Shown piece by piece: positions 21,705 through 32,831 of a DNA stretch of 64,000 nucleotides. The position numbers were made by a program, and so were the translations under genes. Numbering within the stretch: the stretch's first letter is position 1; every line of letters starts with the position of its first letter. The notes beneath the pieces were generated by a model that was not told where the DNA came from, ran no database searches, and worked only from the letters and a program-made list of their open reading frames with translations. This DNA is from Miscanthus floridulus (lineage: Eukaryota; Streptophyta; Magnoliopsida; Poales; Poaceae), in NCBI RefSeq assembly GCF_019320115.1, contig NC_089597.1, forward strand, positions 120,407,656 to 120,471,655, in the 5' to 3' direction.

Positions 21705-22072
21705 CGCTTGAACTTATCAGGTATAGTACAGTGTTTTTCTCTCACAACAAAACAGTATCAGCCGGCTTATCAATCACAAAACCATCAGTCGAACAACTCC
21801 AGATGCAAGCTCCTTTTTCTCAGCACCTCCGCTTGCTAGGGTTTGTAATTTCTCAGGTGGAACTTAGCTGTGTATCGCAGCGCAGCTTCACTCATGAGAT
21901 AGGAGCTTCAGTCGGCTGTAATTGGGACCGGCAACGGCAAATAATGTCTTGTCTTCATATTTGTAAATCCACACGTGCCCGAGCTGTTCTGTGGCTGATA
22001 AGCCGGCTGGTACAGTTTTGTTATGAGAAAAAAAAAACAATGTACCATGACTCACGACTGATAAGCAATTCA
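21705..22072. mobile_element. MITE of the GGCTTATAAGCC family in D1 (homologue about 31005-31335)
   Basis: Inverted arms: about 21715-21775 (GTACAGTG, CTCTCACAACAAAACAGTAT, CCGGCTTATCA) against about 21993-22072 (CTGATAAGCCGGCTGGTACA, GTTTTGTTATGAGA). About 220 bp of unrelated sequence lies between them. Confidence 0.6.
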
Positions 22073-22217
22073 AGGAAACGGAGCCGCCGTCCGCGATGGC
22101 CTGCTGACACTACACGGATATGTGGTTTAACATGTACCCTGTTTTTTTTCTTAATTTTGACCCTATTTTTGCTGCTGTTAATGAATTTGGCTTGTCGGAA
22201 TTTTTTCTCGTTACGTA

Positions 22218-22546
22218 GGGCGTGTTTAGTTTTCAAATTTTTTTTGCCTCCTACAGTAAAAGAGCATATTTGGACACATGCATAGAGTACTAAATGTAAA
22301 CGAAAAAAACTAATTGCACAGTTCTCAGCAAAATCGCGAGACGAATCTTTTAAGCCTAATTAGTCCATGAAAAGCCTTAAGTGCTACAGTAACCCACATG
22401 TGCTAATGACCGATTAATTAGTATCATTAGATTCGTCTCGCAGTTTTCTGATGGATTTTGTAATTTATTTTTTTATTAGTATCCAAAAACCTCTCTCAAT
22501 ATCCTTCCGACACACCTAATGTGACACCCAAAATTTTCACCTCGCC
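22218..22546. mobile_element. MITE (GGGCGTGTTTAGTT ends), right end damaged in D1
   Basis: The D2 copy at 31465-31806 is complete, with ends GGGCGTGTTTAGTT and AACTAAACACCCCC. D1 lacks the right terminal repeat; about 18 bp are gone near 22546. The internal GCGAGACGAATCTTTTAAGC links it to the other MITEs of this window. Confidence 0.7.
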
Positions 22547-22654
22547 CCCTGCTCTCTACTCTCGAGATCTATGGGCGTCCTTTTTTTTCTGGTGCACTAC
22601 ATATTCGTTGTCCGTTCAGGCACCACATTCAATTTCGTATGTACTATATGCTCT

Positions 22655-23235
22655 GCCTCCATTAAACTTTTATCGTCTGTCTCTTCATCAATACTATGCC
22701 ACATTAGTATATTTAATACTCGTGAAACTCTAATAAAACCCCATTGAGATTGGCCTAACTGCGCAGTTGAGTACACAAATCGTAATAATAATATATTTAA
22801 CTCAATGCGTCTTTAACTGCGTTCGTATCGAATGTTCCCCTCCTAACTCAATGCGTCTTTAAGGCCAGTTTCAGTGTGGATTTCATGTCATAGTTTTCAA
22901 CACATTCATATTTTGGAAACAGTGCAGAAGAATTTTATCCCCATAAAACTATCTCTACTCCCATTAAACTTTTATCATCTATCCCTTCATCAATATTATA
23001 CCACATCAGTATATTTAATGCCCCTGAAACTCTAATAAAACCCCGTTGACATTGACCTAACTGTGCAGTTCAGTACACAAATCGGAATAATAGTATATTT
23101 AACTCAATGCGTCTTTAACTTAATGCGTCTTTAACTGCGTCTTTAACTGAGTCTTTAATAATAGTATATTGAATCCTCTGTTCGTATCGTATGTTCCCCT
23201 CCTAACTCAATGCGTCTTTAACTGCGTCTTTAATT
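22655..23235. repeat. Local tandem duplication, about 306-bp period, with CAATGCGTCTTTAACT minisatellite
   Basis: CCATTAAACTTTTATCGTCT...GTCTTTAACT (about 22657-22818) is repeated with substitutions at about 22962-23118. Short CAATGCGTCTTTAACTGCGT repeats surround it. It is present in D2 at about 31918-32480 as well, so it predates the block duplication. Confidence 0.75.
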
Positions 23236-23578
23236 TTGCCGCTGATGTTTTTTCCCCTCTGCCTCTTAGAGTAATCTTAGGAAGTACGGGTCTCTTTGGC
23301 TGCCGCCGCTGCCGACAACGCCACAGCTGTGGCCGCACCGTAAATGTGGCGGACGAATCGACCGCCTAATATTTGGCGAGCTACGGTGTTAAAATTCAAC
23401 TAGCAGCTATGACAGTCGCCATATCTTCGGCAAACTGTGGCACGACTGTGGGCGCGAGCCAAACAAGCCCGTACATAATGGTTAGAACGATGAATAGAAA
23501 TTCGTTTTATATTATGTTTTGTTTTATTTCTGTGACCATGTTCTACTTTTCTTAAATCGGTATCTGATATATTATTTA

Positions 23579-24684
23579 GGGGATATTGCGTTCTTGCCCC
23601 TATTTTGAACCTCAATTGTGATTTTACCCCCATTTTCTTTCACTTTATGTTTTTACCCCTGCTTTTCTAAAACGAAGGCTCCGTTTACCCCTACTCCGTG
23701 AACAGCAGGTAACGGTGTTAAAAAAGTTAACAGATGATAACTTTGTCCTTCCGAATATTGCGTTTTTGCCCCTATTTCAAACCATAATTGTGATTTTACC
23801 CCCACTTTCTTCCACTTTGTGTTTTTACCCTTACTTTTCTAAAACGAAGGCTCCGTTTACCCCAATTCTTAACTCAGTTATCTACATACAAATCAAAGCA
23901 ACTAAAAATTAACAAAAGGCCTGTGAAAAGACAAACTTACCTCTTATGTCTCGGTTGTCTCTCTCAGGGTCATCCCTCTCAACGCTAGCAGGCAGCGGGC
24001 GGCTGGGTGCAGCGGCGGAAGGGCAGCGTCGGGCCGTCGGGCGGGCGCGGCGAGCGAGCGCATGGGGCCAGGCGGAGGAAGCGGCATGGGCGCGCAGCCA
24101 GGCACGCGGCTCTACTTGGCGCGGACGCGCGCAGCCAGGCACGCGGCTCTGCTTAGCGCGGGCGCGCGTCTCGTGGAAGCAGCCGACCATGCTGCTTGGT
24201 CGCACCCATGCTGCAGGTGCTGTGCAGTCCTCTGTGTGTTCGTTGCCTCCCGATGTTCGTTGCTATGTGAGTCGGATTCTTGGGAGAGCACTGCTGCTGT
24301 ATCGATTTGCAAGTGAATCGATTTTCTCTCTGTATTCGTTCGCTGGTCCCTCTCCGTGCTCTGTCTTCCCTCTGTTCTGATTCGTTGCCGACAAGAGTGC
24401 AGATTCAAGCAAGTTGACCGTGAGCAAGCAGCTGCTCCTTGTTCGGTGGATTTTTGCAGCAACGTGATTTGCTTTTGTAAATCCTGAATTGTCACTTTCG
24501 TGCTACAGGGAGCTACAGGGCGCAAGCGGCCGGCGTCACGGGCGCACGTCCCGTGAAAGCAGCCGACCATGGAGCCGACCATGGGTGCGACCAAGCAGCA
24601 TGGTCAGCTGCTTCCACGAGACGCGCGCCCACGTCAAGCAGAGCCGCGTGCCTAGCTGTGCGTGCCCGCGCCAAGCAGAGCCGC
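23579..24684. mobile_element. Long-TIR Mutator-like element in D1, right 561 bp missing
   Basis: The left end GGGGATATTGCGTTC follows TATTATTTA (23570-23578), exactly as in D2. The homology with D2 stops at GAGCCGC (24678-24684), where block E begins. The right arm and the second TATTATTTA are absent. The breakpoint lies in 7 bases shared by the MULE and by the sequence before E2 (56213-56219), which points to a microhomology-mediated deletion. Confidence 0.85.
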
Positions 24685-24685
24685 C

Positions 24686-24916
24686 ATGCAAATTTTTACA
24701 ATCTAGACACTGTAGCATGTTTCGTTTGTATTTAACAAACTTTGTCCGATCATGGACTAACTAGGCTCAAAAGATTCGTCTCGTGATTTACAACCAAACT
24801 GTATAATTAGTTAATTTTTTTACCTATATTTAATGCTTCATGCATGCGTCCAAAAATTGATGTGATAGAGAAAGAATGAAAAAACTTGAAATTTGGAGGT
24901 GATCTAAACCAAGCCT
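24686..24916. mobile_element. MITE at the start of block E1
   Basis: Contains ACACTGTAGCATGTTTCGTT, GGACTAACTAGGCTCAAAAG, TTCGTCTCGTGATTTAC and CATGCATGCGTCC, ending near GATCTAAACC. The same element is at 56221-56451. Its ends are degraded and no clear target duplication is visible. Confidence 0.65.
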
Positions 24917-25146
24917 CATTTCATCGTGCTGCTGTGTTTCCCGTGCAAACGGGAACTGGGATGATGTCAGGCCAGAAACAGAGAAAGAGATGGCTTTCGT
25001 GCCTCAACATTTCGTCCGTTCAAAGGAGCGTTGACGGCCTAACAACGTGGTTTTTTCTTCCACGTCGACAAAACTCGTGCCTTACGTTGACGCAGCCAGA
25101 TTGAACTACTGCTGAATCATTAGTATAATACTACTAGTAGCTAATC
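24917..25146. other. Block E sequence between MITEs, no gene seen
   Basis: Nearly identical to 56452-56681. A 72-codon frame (24886-25104) has no recognisable motif. Confidence 0.5.
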
Positions 25147-26062
25147 ATTTGTTTTAGGAAAAAGCCTACTTAACCCCCCACCTATTAATCATGGTGTACT
25201 TCACACCCTAAACTATGAAACCGTCTATTTTACTCCCTAAACTTTTTAAAACCATCTATTTTACCCCTGGCGGTTTTCGACGTTGGTTTTGCTACAGTAA
25301 CGGTGGTTTTGCTATTGTGATGGTTATTTTGTCTTTTTCTTTTTTATTTATCTCTGGTGAATCTTTAAAAAATCATAGTAAATCACAGAAAAATTATAAA
25401 ATGGAAAATCTAATTTTGTTGGACTCCACATGAGTAGATCTACACAATGAACATATAATATGATATGTTTTAGTACAAAATTTTTGATGTAGTTTTAGAT
25501 TAATTGGAAAAATCTAATTTTGTCTCTAATTAATTGGAACAATTCATAGCTGCAGCTTCTGTGGTCCAATTATGGTGAAATTTTTATGGTAGGCTAATTA
25601 TTGTATGCTTGAACTACAGTAAAAATTTAGTACTCATTGGACCATGTATAACTTAGTTATAGATAAATTCTAATTAATTACACACAAAATTAGATTTTCC
25701 AATTAATCTAAAGGTACAGCAAAACCTTTGTATTAAAGCATACCATATTATATGTTAACTATGTAGATCTACTCATGTGGAGTCCAACAAAATTGGATTT
25801 TCCATTTTATGATTTTTCTATGTTTTACTATGATTTTTCAAAGATTCAACGAAAATAAATAAAAAAAAAGAAAAAGATGAAACCACAGGTAGCGTAGCAA
25901 ACCACCGTTACTGTAGCAAAACCACCGTAAAAAACCGTCCAGGGGGTAAAATAGACGGTTTTGAAAAGTTCAGATAGTAAAATAGACGGTTTTATAGTTT
26001 GGGGGTGAAGTAGACCATGATTGATAGGTGGAGGATTAAGTAGACTTTTTTCATTTGTTTTA
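25147..26062. mobile_element. Palindromic MULE-like foldback element (25157-26052), 10-bp TSD ATTTGTTTTA
   Basis: ATTTGTTTTA at 25147-25156 and 26053-26062 flank ends GGAAAAAGCCTACTTAA and, complemented, GAAAAAAGTCTACTTAA. The inversion runs through almost the whole 896 bp: GGACTCCACATGAGTAGATC near 25422 pairs with GATCTACTCATGTGGAGTCC near 25766, and TTGCTACAGTAACGGTGGTT pairs with its complement near 25900. Only about 80 bp at the centre are unpaired. A second copy is at 56692-57586. There is no coding capacity. Confidence 0.88.
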
Positions 26063-26166
26063 TAAATATATAATTACTCCTAGTACATTGCAATCCAGTC
26101 ACACGAGTTCTACAAACCAATTCCACAGCAATAGTTCAAACAACATTTGGCATCTCTATGGACCAA

Positions 26167-26410
26167 GGTCCACTTTAGTTGCCGAAAATTTTGACAAAAC
26201 GACACTGTAGCATTTTCGTTGTTATTTGGCAATTAGTGTCCAATCATAGTCTAATTAGGCTTAAAAGATTCGTCTCGTGGATTTCGTCTAAGCTGTGTAA
26301 TTAGTTTTATTTTTTATTTATATTTAATGCTTTATGCATGCGTTCAAAGATTCGATGTGACGAAGAATCTTGAAAAATTTGGTATTTTGGAGGAGAACTA
26401 AATAGGCCCC
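26167..26410. mobile_element. MITE upstream of the E1 GXM copy
   Basis: Starts GGTCCACTTTAGTTG and ends GAACTAAATAGGCCCC. Internal motifs ACACTGTAGCATTTTCGTT and AAAAGATTCGTCTCGTGGA are shared with the other MITEs. The counterpart in E2 is 57701-57944. Confidence 0.65.
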
Positions 26411-26730
26411 AAGCCAAACTCCCGGAGAGTTTAAAGATAAGCTGCAGTAGCACTACTCCTATTTCAGTCGACAAACATTTTTTTACACGCGATTAATCTG
26501 CAGAAACCTTTTGCCAAATCCCGGCGGAGAGCGCCACCCACCGCAAATCCCGGCGGGACTGAACGGAACAGAACTCTTTCGTTTCGCCCCTGTCATCCAA
26601 TTCCATTTCCAACCACCTCCCGAGTCCGGACTCCGGACCGAACGAACCCATCTTCTTCATCTTGCTGCGCCCTGCGGCTGCCTCCACTTGAGCCGACACG
26701 TCATCCATTCCCCATCCCAATCCCACGTGG

Positions 26731-26758
26731 CCCCCCCCCCCCCCCCCCCCCCCCCCCC
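26731..26758. repeat. Poly-C tract, 28 C
   Basis: A pure C run lies in the 5-prime leader of the E1 GXM copy, followed by ATATCTCTCTCGCTCGCTCC. The E2 copy has 32 C at the same place (58299-58330). Its exact length should be treated as uncertain in any read-based assembly. Confidence 0.85.
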
Positions 26759-26820
26759 ATATCTCTCTCGCTCGCTCCCTCTCTCCGGGCCACGGAGGAG
26801 GAAGAGGAGGAGTAGATCAG

Positions 26821-28115
26821 AAGGGGCTGAGCGGGCCGAAGCTGCTGGTGGTGCACCCGTCGTCCAACAAGTCGCCCGGCGGCGCGGGGTCGCCGGGGCG
26901 GTTCTGGGCGCGCGGCGCCGGGTGTGCGCCGCCGTGTTCCTGGCCTGCTTCGCCTGCGTCTCCCTGGCCACCACGCTGCTGTCGGCCGCGCGGGACCCCG
27001 GTGCCGCGGGCGCGTCCGGGAGGGCGGCGGCCGGCGGCGTTCGCGGTGCCGGCGGGGGCTGCCGGCGCCGCAACGGGCGAGGGTCTGCCGGGGCACGTGT
27101 TCGACGCGCTGGTGCAGTACGCGTCGGCGGGCGGGAACTCGACGGCGAGCATGCCGGGGCGCCGACGTGCGCGCCATCGCAGCCGTTCTCAGGCGCCGCG
27201 CGCCGTGCAACCTGCTCGTGTTCGGGCTCGGCGGGGAGACGGCCGCTGTGGCGCGCGCTCAACCACGGCGGCCGCACCGTGTTCCTGGACGAGAACCAGT
27301 ACTACGTGTCCCACCTGGAGGGCCGCCACCCGGGGCTGGAGGCCTACGACGTCGCCTACACCACCACGGTCCGCGAGTTCCCGGACCTGCTGGACGCCGC
27401 ACGCGCCGCGCGCGCCGCCGAGTGCCGACCGGTGCAGAACCTCCTCTTCTCTGACTGCCGCCTCGCCATCAACGACCTCCCCAACCAGCTCTATGACGTC
27501 TCCTGGGACGTCATCCTCGTCGACGGCCCGCGCGGGTAAGGAACCCATCCGGCCATCCCTATCTCCACCATCCAAGATCCATCCATCCAGCTTCTCTTCT
27601 TCCCCAAAGAAGAAGAAGAAGAAAGATCCAATCTTTTCCCAGCTCCGTCCAGTTTCTCGCCCTAGCTAACGCTAACGCTAACGTCCTCTCCAATGCGGCT
27701 CGACAGGTACACGGCGACGTCGCCGGGCAGGATGTCGGCGATATTCACGGCGGGGGTGCTGGCGCGGACGCGGGCCGGGGAAGGCGCGACGACGGACGTG
27801 CTGGTGCACGACTACGAGCGGGAGGTGGAGCGGGCGTGCTCCAGGGAGTTCCTGTGCGAGGAGAACCGCGTCGCCGAGACCAGCACGCGGTCGCTCGCCC
27901 ACTTCGGGAATCGGGACTCTAGCCGCGCACGCACGTCCCGTCCCGTCCCCGTGCGGCCTTTCCACCGACAACGAAGGCACGGCAGTTGCAGCACAGTGCA
28001 GGACTGCAGCAGCGCCGGCGCCAGCGACTGGCATGGTGGCACCGACGATAGGAGGAGCTGCCTCCCTGGTCCTTGCCGAGGTGCGCTGCCGCTTGCTGGT
28101 GCTGCGACACTGTAA
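26821..28115 (+). pseudogene. Glucuronoxylan 4-O-methyltransferase (DUF579) pseudogene, copy E1
   Basis: The encoded family adds methyl groups to glucuronic acid side chains of xylan in the Golgi, from S-adenosylmethionine. Readable parts, in order: KGLSGPKLL, a signal-anchor segment [31 protein letters not shown] (cofactor-binding loop type), [45 protein letters not shown]. An intron (27536-27707, GTAAGG...CGACAG, with a GCTAAC triplet as likely branch region) follows, then SPGRMSAIFTAGVLARTRAG and REFLCEENRVAET. Lesions: the start ATG is gone because about 117 bp between the leader and codon 2 are deleted relative to E2. At least four frame changes occur between 26880 and 27245. The C-terminus runs into unrelated sequence to 28115. 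It retains the Gln codon that is a stop in E2. Confidence 0.85.
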
Positions 28116-28184
28116 CTCCTGTAGGGTTGACGGGCAATGCCATGACGCCCAACGGGCTCAGCCTCAGCTAACGGCCCAAGCATA

Positions 28185-29052
28185 GCTCACGGCTGCATTA
28201 GCCATGTCGTGCTGGCCTGGTAGGCCCGGTCAGCCTAACGGGTCGTGCCAGCCCTGTCTAACTACTGTAACTACATTGGAGTATAGATCATAGATTTTGC
28301 TCACAAAAAAAAAAGAAGTATAGATCATAGATCAACACAGGCACGACCAAATCCAGTTCACAAACTACAGTTCAAGAAATCAAGATATGTCAATACAAGC
28401 GTATGCAGATCTAAGGTCTCCGTTCACACCGAAGGTCATCAATTAGTTGAAGCTTAATGGTTTGCGCATTTGCACAGGACGTGGACACTGAGTCGCTGAC
28501 CATGACAGTGCCACTGTGGGCCCATAGCCGCGTCTAGCTCCCACACGCCTTCTGTGTGTCAAGGCATACGACGAGTTTGAGGGGGAGGCCTGCACTTAAG
28601 CCATGGTGGAGGGGAGAGGCTAGAGGAGAGTGGGCGACAAGGCAAAGCCACGCTGCCACGAAAGGGGTTAGGGGAAGATAGTGGGAGTCAAGAGCGGTGG
28701 CTGCATGGGACTCGGGGGGGTGATGAGCGAGATTAGGGTTTGGGATGGTTAGGCGGGGATACATGGGGCGGTGAGGGCAATAATGCGCTATCGGGCAAAC
28801 TCTTTAAATGGTATGTGTCTAAGCCGCTTGATGGGACTGGTTCTTAATCCAAGCACGCCACAACGCATTGGATCATGCTAGTCCAATCACTATAGAGGTT
28901 GTGCTTAGACCTGTGCAAACAAAAAAAAACGGGCCTCACGGCAACCTATTTGTTGTGGCTCGTCTGGTCATCTATTTCCAAGTGTCTTCAAATGTAATAG
29001 TGAGGGTGGCTGCAAGGACGTGGGAAGTTAGGAAAGGAAGTGGAGTAGGAGG
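28185..29052. repeat. Duplicated block A2, left part
   Basis: From CTCACGGCTGCATTAGCC onward it matches 9827 onward (minus the solo LTR) and 59716 onward. The CACGA site is unoccupied at 28342-28346. No gene is seen; frames at 28534-28764 minus and 28868-29104 plus have no known motif. Confidence 0.8.
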
Positions 29053-29584
29053 CCAATGCCTAAGGCTGGATAACGAGCCAGCTCGGCTCGTTATGGCTCG
29101 TTAAGATAACGAGCTAGCTCGGCTCGGCTCGTTATCCTAACGAGCCAGAAAGCCAGCTCGGCTCGGCTCGTTAAAAGCTCGAGCTGGCTCGTTAAGCTCG
29201 CGAGCCAAGTATAAAAAATACACAAAATATAATATTTGTATTTATCTAAAGTTTGAGAATAATAATAATACAAAAGAAATACATCTAGACCAGTTACCAG
29301 TCAATTTATAGGGTCTAGACCAGTTATCAGTCAATTGTAAAGTGCAAGACATGAAGTAATACAAAAACTAATACAAGTTTTGATACTTTTTTCCTGAAAG
29401 TTTGGCTCGTTAAGCTCGCGAGCGGCTCGCGAGCTGGCTCGAGTTGGCTCGTTATAGCTAACGAGCTAAAATCTTGGCTTGGCTCGGCTCGTTATCATAA
29501 CGAGCCGAGCCGAGCCGAGTCGAGCCAGCCACGAGCCGAGCGAGCTAACGAGCTTCGAGTTTTTCGTCCAGCCTTACCAATGCC
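29053..29584. mobile_element. hAT-like MITE (29061-29576), 8-bp TSD CCAATGCC
   Basis: CCAATGCC lies at 29053-29060 and 29577-29584. Both ends are TAAGGCTGGA as inverted repeats. The 516-bp body has many GGCTCGTTA/TAACGAGCC inverted motifs at both ends and an AT-rich middle. Blocks A1 (13096-13103) and A3 (about 60575) have the single unoccupied site, so this insertion is specific to A2. Confidence 0.92.
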
Positions 29585-30396
29585 CAATGGCATCTACCAT
29601 CCTACTAGTAGGAGGCACTCGGACTCTTCCACACATCCAGCCGACCAGCCTTCATCCAAGGAAGTAATTTTGGGCCAAGCTTTGAACCTCAATAAAGTCT
29701 TTTTTTTTTGCTTCCTTCAACTCTTAAAGTGGAGGAACTGCCTCACTCAGCTCTAAAAAAACATTTTAATTTCATCATACTTTTATAAAAACAACTGATA
29801 AACATTGGATAAGGTTTTTAAGCCACAAAAATATCACTATGCCTCAAGATCTAAAGAAGTATAAAGATAGATTGGAATATAAATAAAAAAATAAAATATT
29901 TAGAGCTCATAAAAATGTATCTGTTTATCTCTACAAAATGGAAAAATATCCAGAAAAAACGAAAGATTCCAAAAAATCCTAATCAATGTCTGAATACGTT
30001 TCAGAAACTTTCCACAACAAGAGAGATGCGGCCACCATGAGTGCAACCATCATGAATCCGTTCATCATTAATGTATGTTGTATTAATGTTAGATGCATTT
30101 CATATTTTTTATGTGGAAAGTTTTAAGACACATTTAGACATTGATTAGAATACTGTTTGGGAATTATTAAGGTACTTCAAGACATTTGTCGCATTTTTAG
30201 TGCTAAAATCTAATTCTCGGAAGCTTTGACATATATTTTCATTTGCTCTATATATTTTATTCGGGTTTCTAATATCTGAATTTATCTCAAGGATGTTAGA
30301 CAAAGCTTTTAGAAACTTAGAGATCTTTTTCATATATTTTAACTAAAAAATAATGAAAAAGATTTGAAAACCACTTCTAGCCGGGGCAAAGAGATA
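29585..30396. repeat. Duplicated block A2, right part, truncated
   Basis: Homologous to 13104-13920 and to about 60583-61391. Homology to A1 stops after GCCGGGGCAAAGAGATA at 30396. Everything equivalent to A1 13920-21123 (the MULE and genes alpha and beta) is missing here. No gene is seen. Confidence 0.8.
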
Positions 30397-30450
30397 CTCC
30401 CTCCGTTCCTTAATATAAGCCATATAGATTTCTAAAGAAAATTCCAAAAT
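30397..30450. mobile_element. Truncated Stowaway MITE at the A2/D2 junction
   Basis: CTCCCTCCGTTCCTTAATATAAG directly after TA is the hallmark Stowaway (Tc1/mariner) end. About 54 bp remain and then block D2 starts. The other end is lost. Confidence 0.75.
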
Positions 30451-32831
30451 ATAGGGACTTGATTCATTTTTTATTTAAGCACCTTAATATTAGTGCACCA
30501 ATAGGAGAAATAAGTAGAATTGAGGTGGAATAGCAAGAAGGGGATAGGTTTAGACGAGGTCTGGTTTATATATAGAGCAATAAGAGTTTTTTGTTACAAT
30601 GTTGATAGCTGATCCATTGCCTATATATAGCAGTGCTCGAATACACTAGTCTAGAGAGCTAGTCGTTTCACACACGTGTGCTCTGGGCCCTCGGCCTGCT
30701 GGACCTCCTCAGTGGCGGCCCATCCGTTGCATCCTCGTCCTCTCCCGGTACAGTGGAGAGGAAGCCGGCTATGGTACAGTTTTTGCACAGCGCACAGTTT
30801 TATTGCTGTACAGTGTTTGTACCGTGTTTTGTGGAGTGTTTGTACAGTGTTTACGGAGTGTACAGTGTTTTTCTCTAACGGCGAAACAGCATCAAACGCC
30901 TCATCAGTCGCTCTTGTCCGTTATGTTTGCATAGTGTACATTTATTGCCTGTATTGTTTGTCTGGCACGATCGACCCTGGACCTTTTTATTGTTTGCTTG
31001 AATTTATCGGCTATAGTACAATATTTTTCTCTCACAACAAAACAGTATCAGTCGGCTTATCAATCACAAAACCATCAGCCGAACAGCTCCAGATGCAAGC
31101 TCCTTTTTCTCAGCACCTCCGCTTGCTAGGGTTTGTAATTTCACAGGTGGAACTTAGTTGTGTATCGCAGCGCAGCTTCACTCATGAGATAGGAGCTTCA
31201 GTCGGCTGTAATTGGGACCGGCAACGGCGAATAATGTCTTGTCTTCATATTTGTAAATCCACACGTGCCCGAGCTGTTCTGTGGCTGATAAGCCGGCTGA
31301 TACAGTTTTGTTATGAGAAAAAAAACAATGTACCATAACTCATGGCCTGCTGACACTACACAGATATGTGGTTTAACATGTACCCTGTTTTTTTTTCTTA
31401 ATTTTGACCCTATTTTTGCCGCTGTTAATGAATTTGGCTTGTCGGAATTTTTTCTCGTTACGTAGGGCGTGTTTAGTTTCCAAATTTTTTTTGCCTCCTA
31501 TAATAAAAGAGCATATTTGGACACATGCATAGAGTACTAAATGTAGACGAAAAAACTAATTGCACAGTTCTCGGCAAAATCGCGAGACGAATCTTTTAAG
31601 CCTAATTAGTTCATGAAAAGCCTTAAGTGCTACAGTATCCCGCATGTGCTAATGACCGATTAATTAGTATCATTAGATTCGTCTCGCAGTTTTCTGATGG
31701 ATTTTGTAATTTGTTTTTTTATTAGTATCCAAAAACCTCTCTCAATATCCTTTCGACACATCCGATGTGACACCCAAAATTTTTACCTCTCCAACTAAAC
31801 ACCCCCTTGCTCTCTGCTCTCGAGATCTATGGGCGTCCTTTTTTTCCTGGTGCACTACATATTCGTTGTCCGTTCAGGCACCACATTCAATTTCGTATGT
31901 ACTATATGCTCTGCCTCCATTAAACTTTTATCGTCTGTCTCTTCATCAATACTATGCCACATTAGCATATTTAATACTCGTGAAACTCTAATAAAACCCC
32001 ATTGAGATTGGCCTAACTGCGCAGTTGAGTACACAAATCGTAATAATAATATATTTAACTCAATGTGTCTTTAACTCAATGCGTCTTTAACTGCGTTCAT
32101 ATCGAATGTTCCCCTCCTAACTCAATGCGTCTTTAAGGCCGGTTTCAGTGCGGATTTCATGTCATAGTTTTCAACACATTCATATTTTGGAAACAGTGCA
32201 GAAGAGTTTTATCCCCATAAAACTATCTCTACTCCCATTAAACTTTTATCATCTATCCCTTCATCAATATTATACCACATCAGTATATTTAATGCCCCTG
32301 AAACTCTAATAAAAACCCGTTGACATTGACCTAACTGTGCAGTTCAGTACACAAATCGGAATAATAGTATATTTAATTCAATGCGTCTTTAACTCAATGC
32401 GTCTTTAACTGAGTCTTTAATAATAGTATATTGAATCCTCTGTTCGTATCGTATGTTCCCCTCCTAACTCAATGCGTCTTTAACTGCGTCTTTAATTTTG
32501 CCGCTGATGTTGTTTCCCCTCTGCCTCTTAGAGTAATCTTAGGAAGTACGGGTCTCTTTGGCTGCCGCCGCTGCCGACAACGCCACAGCTGTGGCCGCAC
32601 CGTAAATGTGGCGGACGAATCGACCGCCTAATATTTGGCGAGCTACGGTGTTAAAATTCAACTAGCAGCTATGACAGTCGCCATATCTTCGGCAAACTGT
32701 GGCACGACTGTGGACGCGAGCCAAACAAGCCCGTACATAATTGTTAGAACGATGAATAGAAATTCCTTTTATATTATGTTTTGTTTTATTTCTGTGATCA
32801 TGTTCTACTTTTCTTAAATCGGTATCTGATA
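30451..32831. repeat. Duplicated block D2 up to the MULE
   Basis: Sister copy of 21124-23569. It includes the complete MITE at 31465-31806 and the local tandem duplication at about 31918-32400. No gene is supported. Confidence 0.85.

Larger units (their letters stand above)
21124..24684. repeat. Duplicated block D1 (sister copy D2 at 30451-34961)
   Basis: From GGGACTTGATTC onward the sequence is nearly the same as 30453 onward, through MITEs, a local tandem duplication and the left three-quarters of a MULE. D2 has small deletions (for example around 30900) and D1 lacks the last 561 bp of the MULE. Long frames at 21347-22285 and 30676-31338 are interrupted differently in the two copies, so they are probably not genes. 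A TACAGTGTTTG minisatellite lies at about 21438-21560. Confidence 0.85.

Noticed and set aside
21347..22285. 312-codon plus frame in D1
   Set aside because: Runs through a TACAGTG minisatellite and a MITE, and the D2 copy is interrupted by indels that do not respect codons.
26511..27669. 342- and 273-codon plus frames in E1 as intact genes
   Set aside because: They are patchworks: comparison with E2 shows that the true frame passes through three different frames, so neither is a real product.
27667..27683. GCTAACGCTAACGCTAAC as a telomere-like repeat
   Set aside because: Only three units, unlike plant TTTAGGG, and placed at the intron branch-point position.
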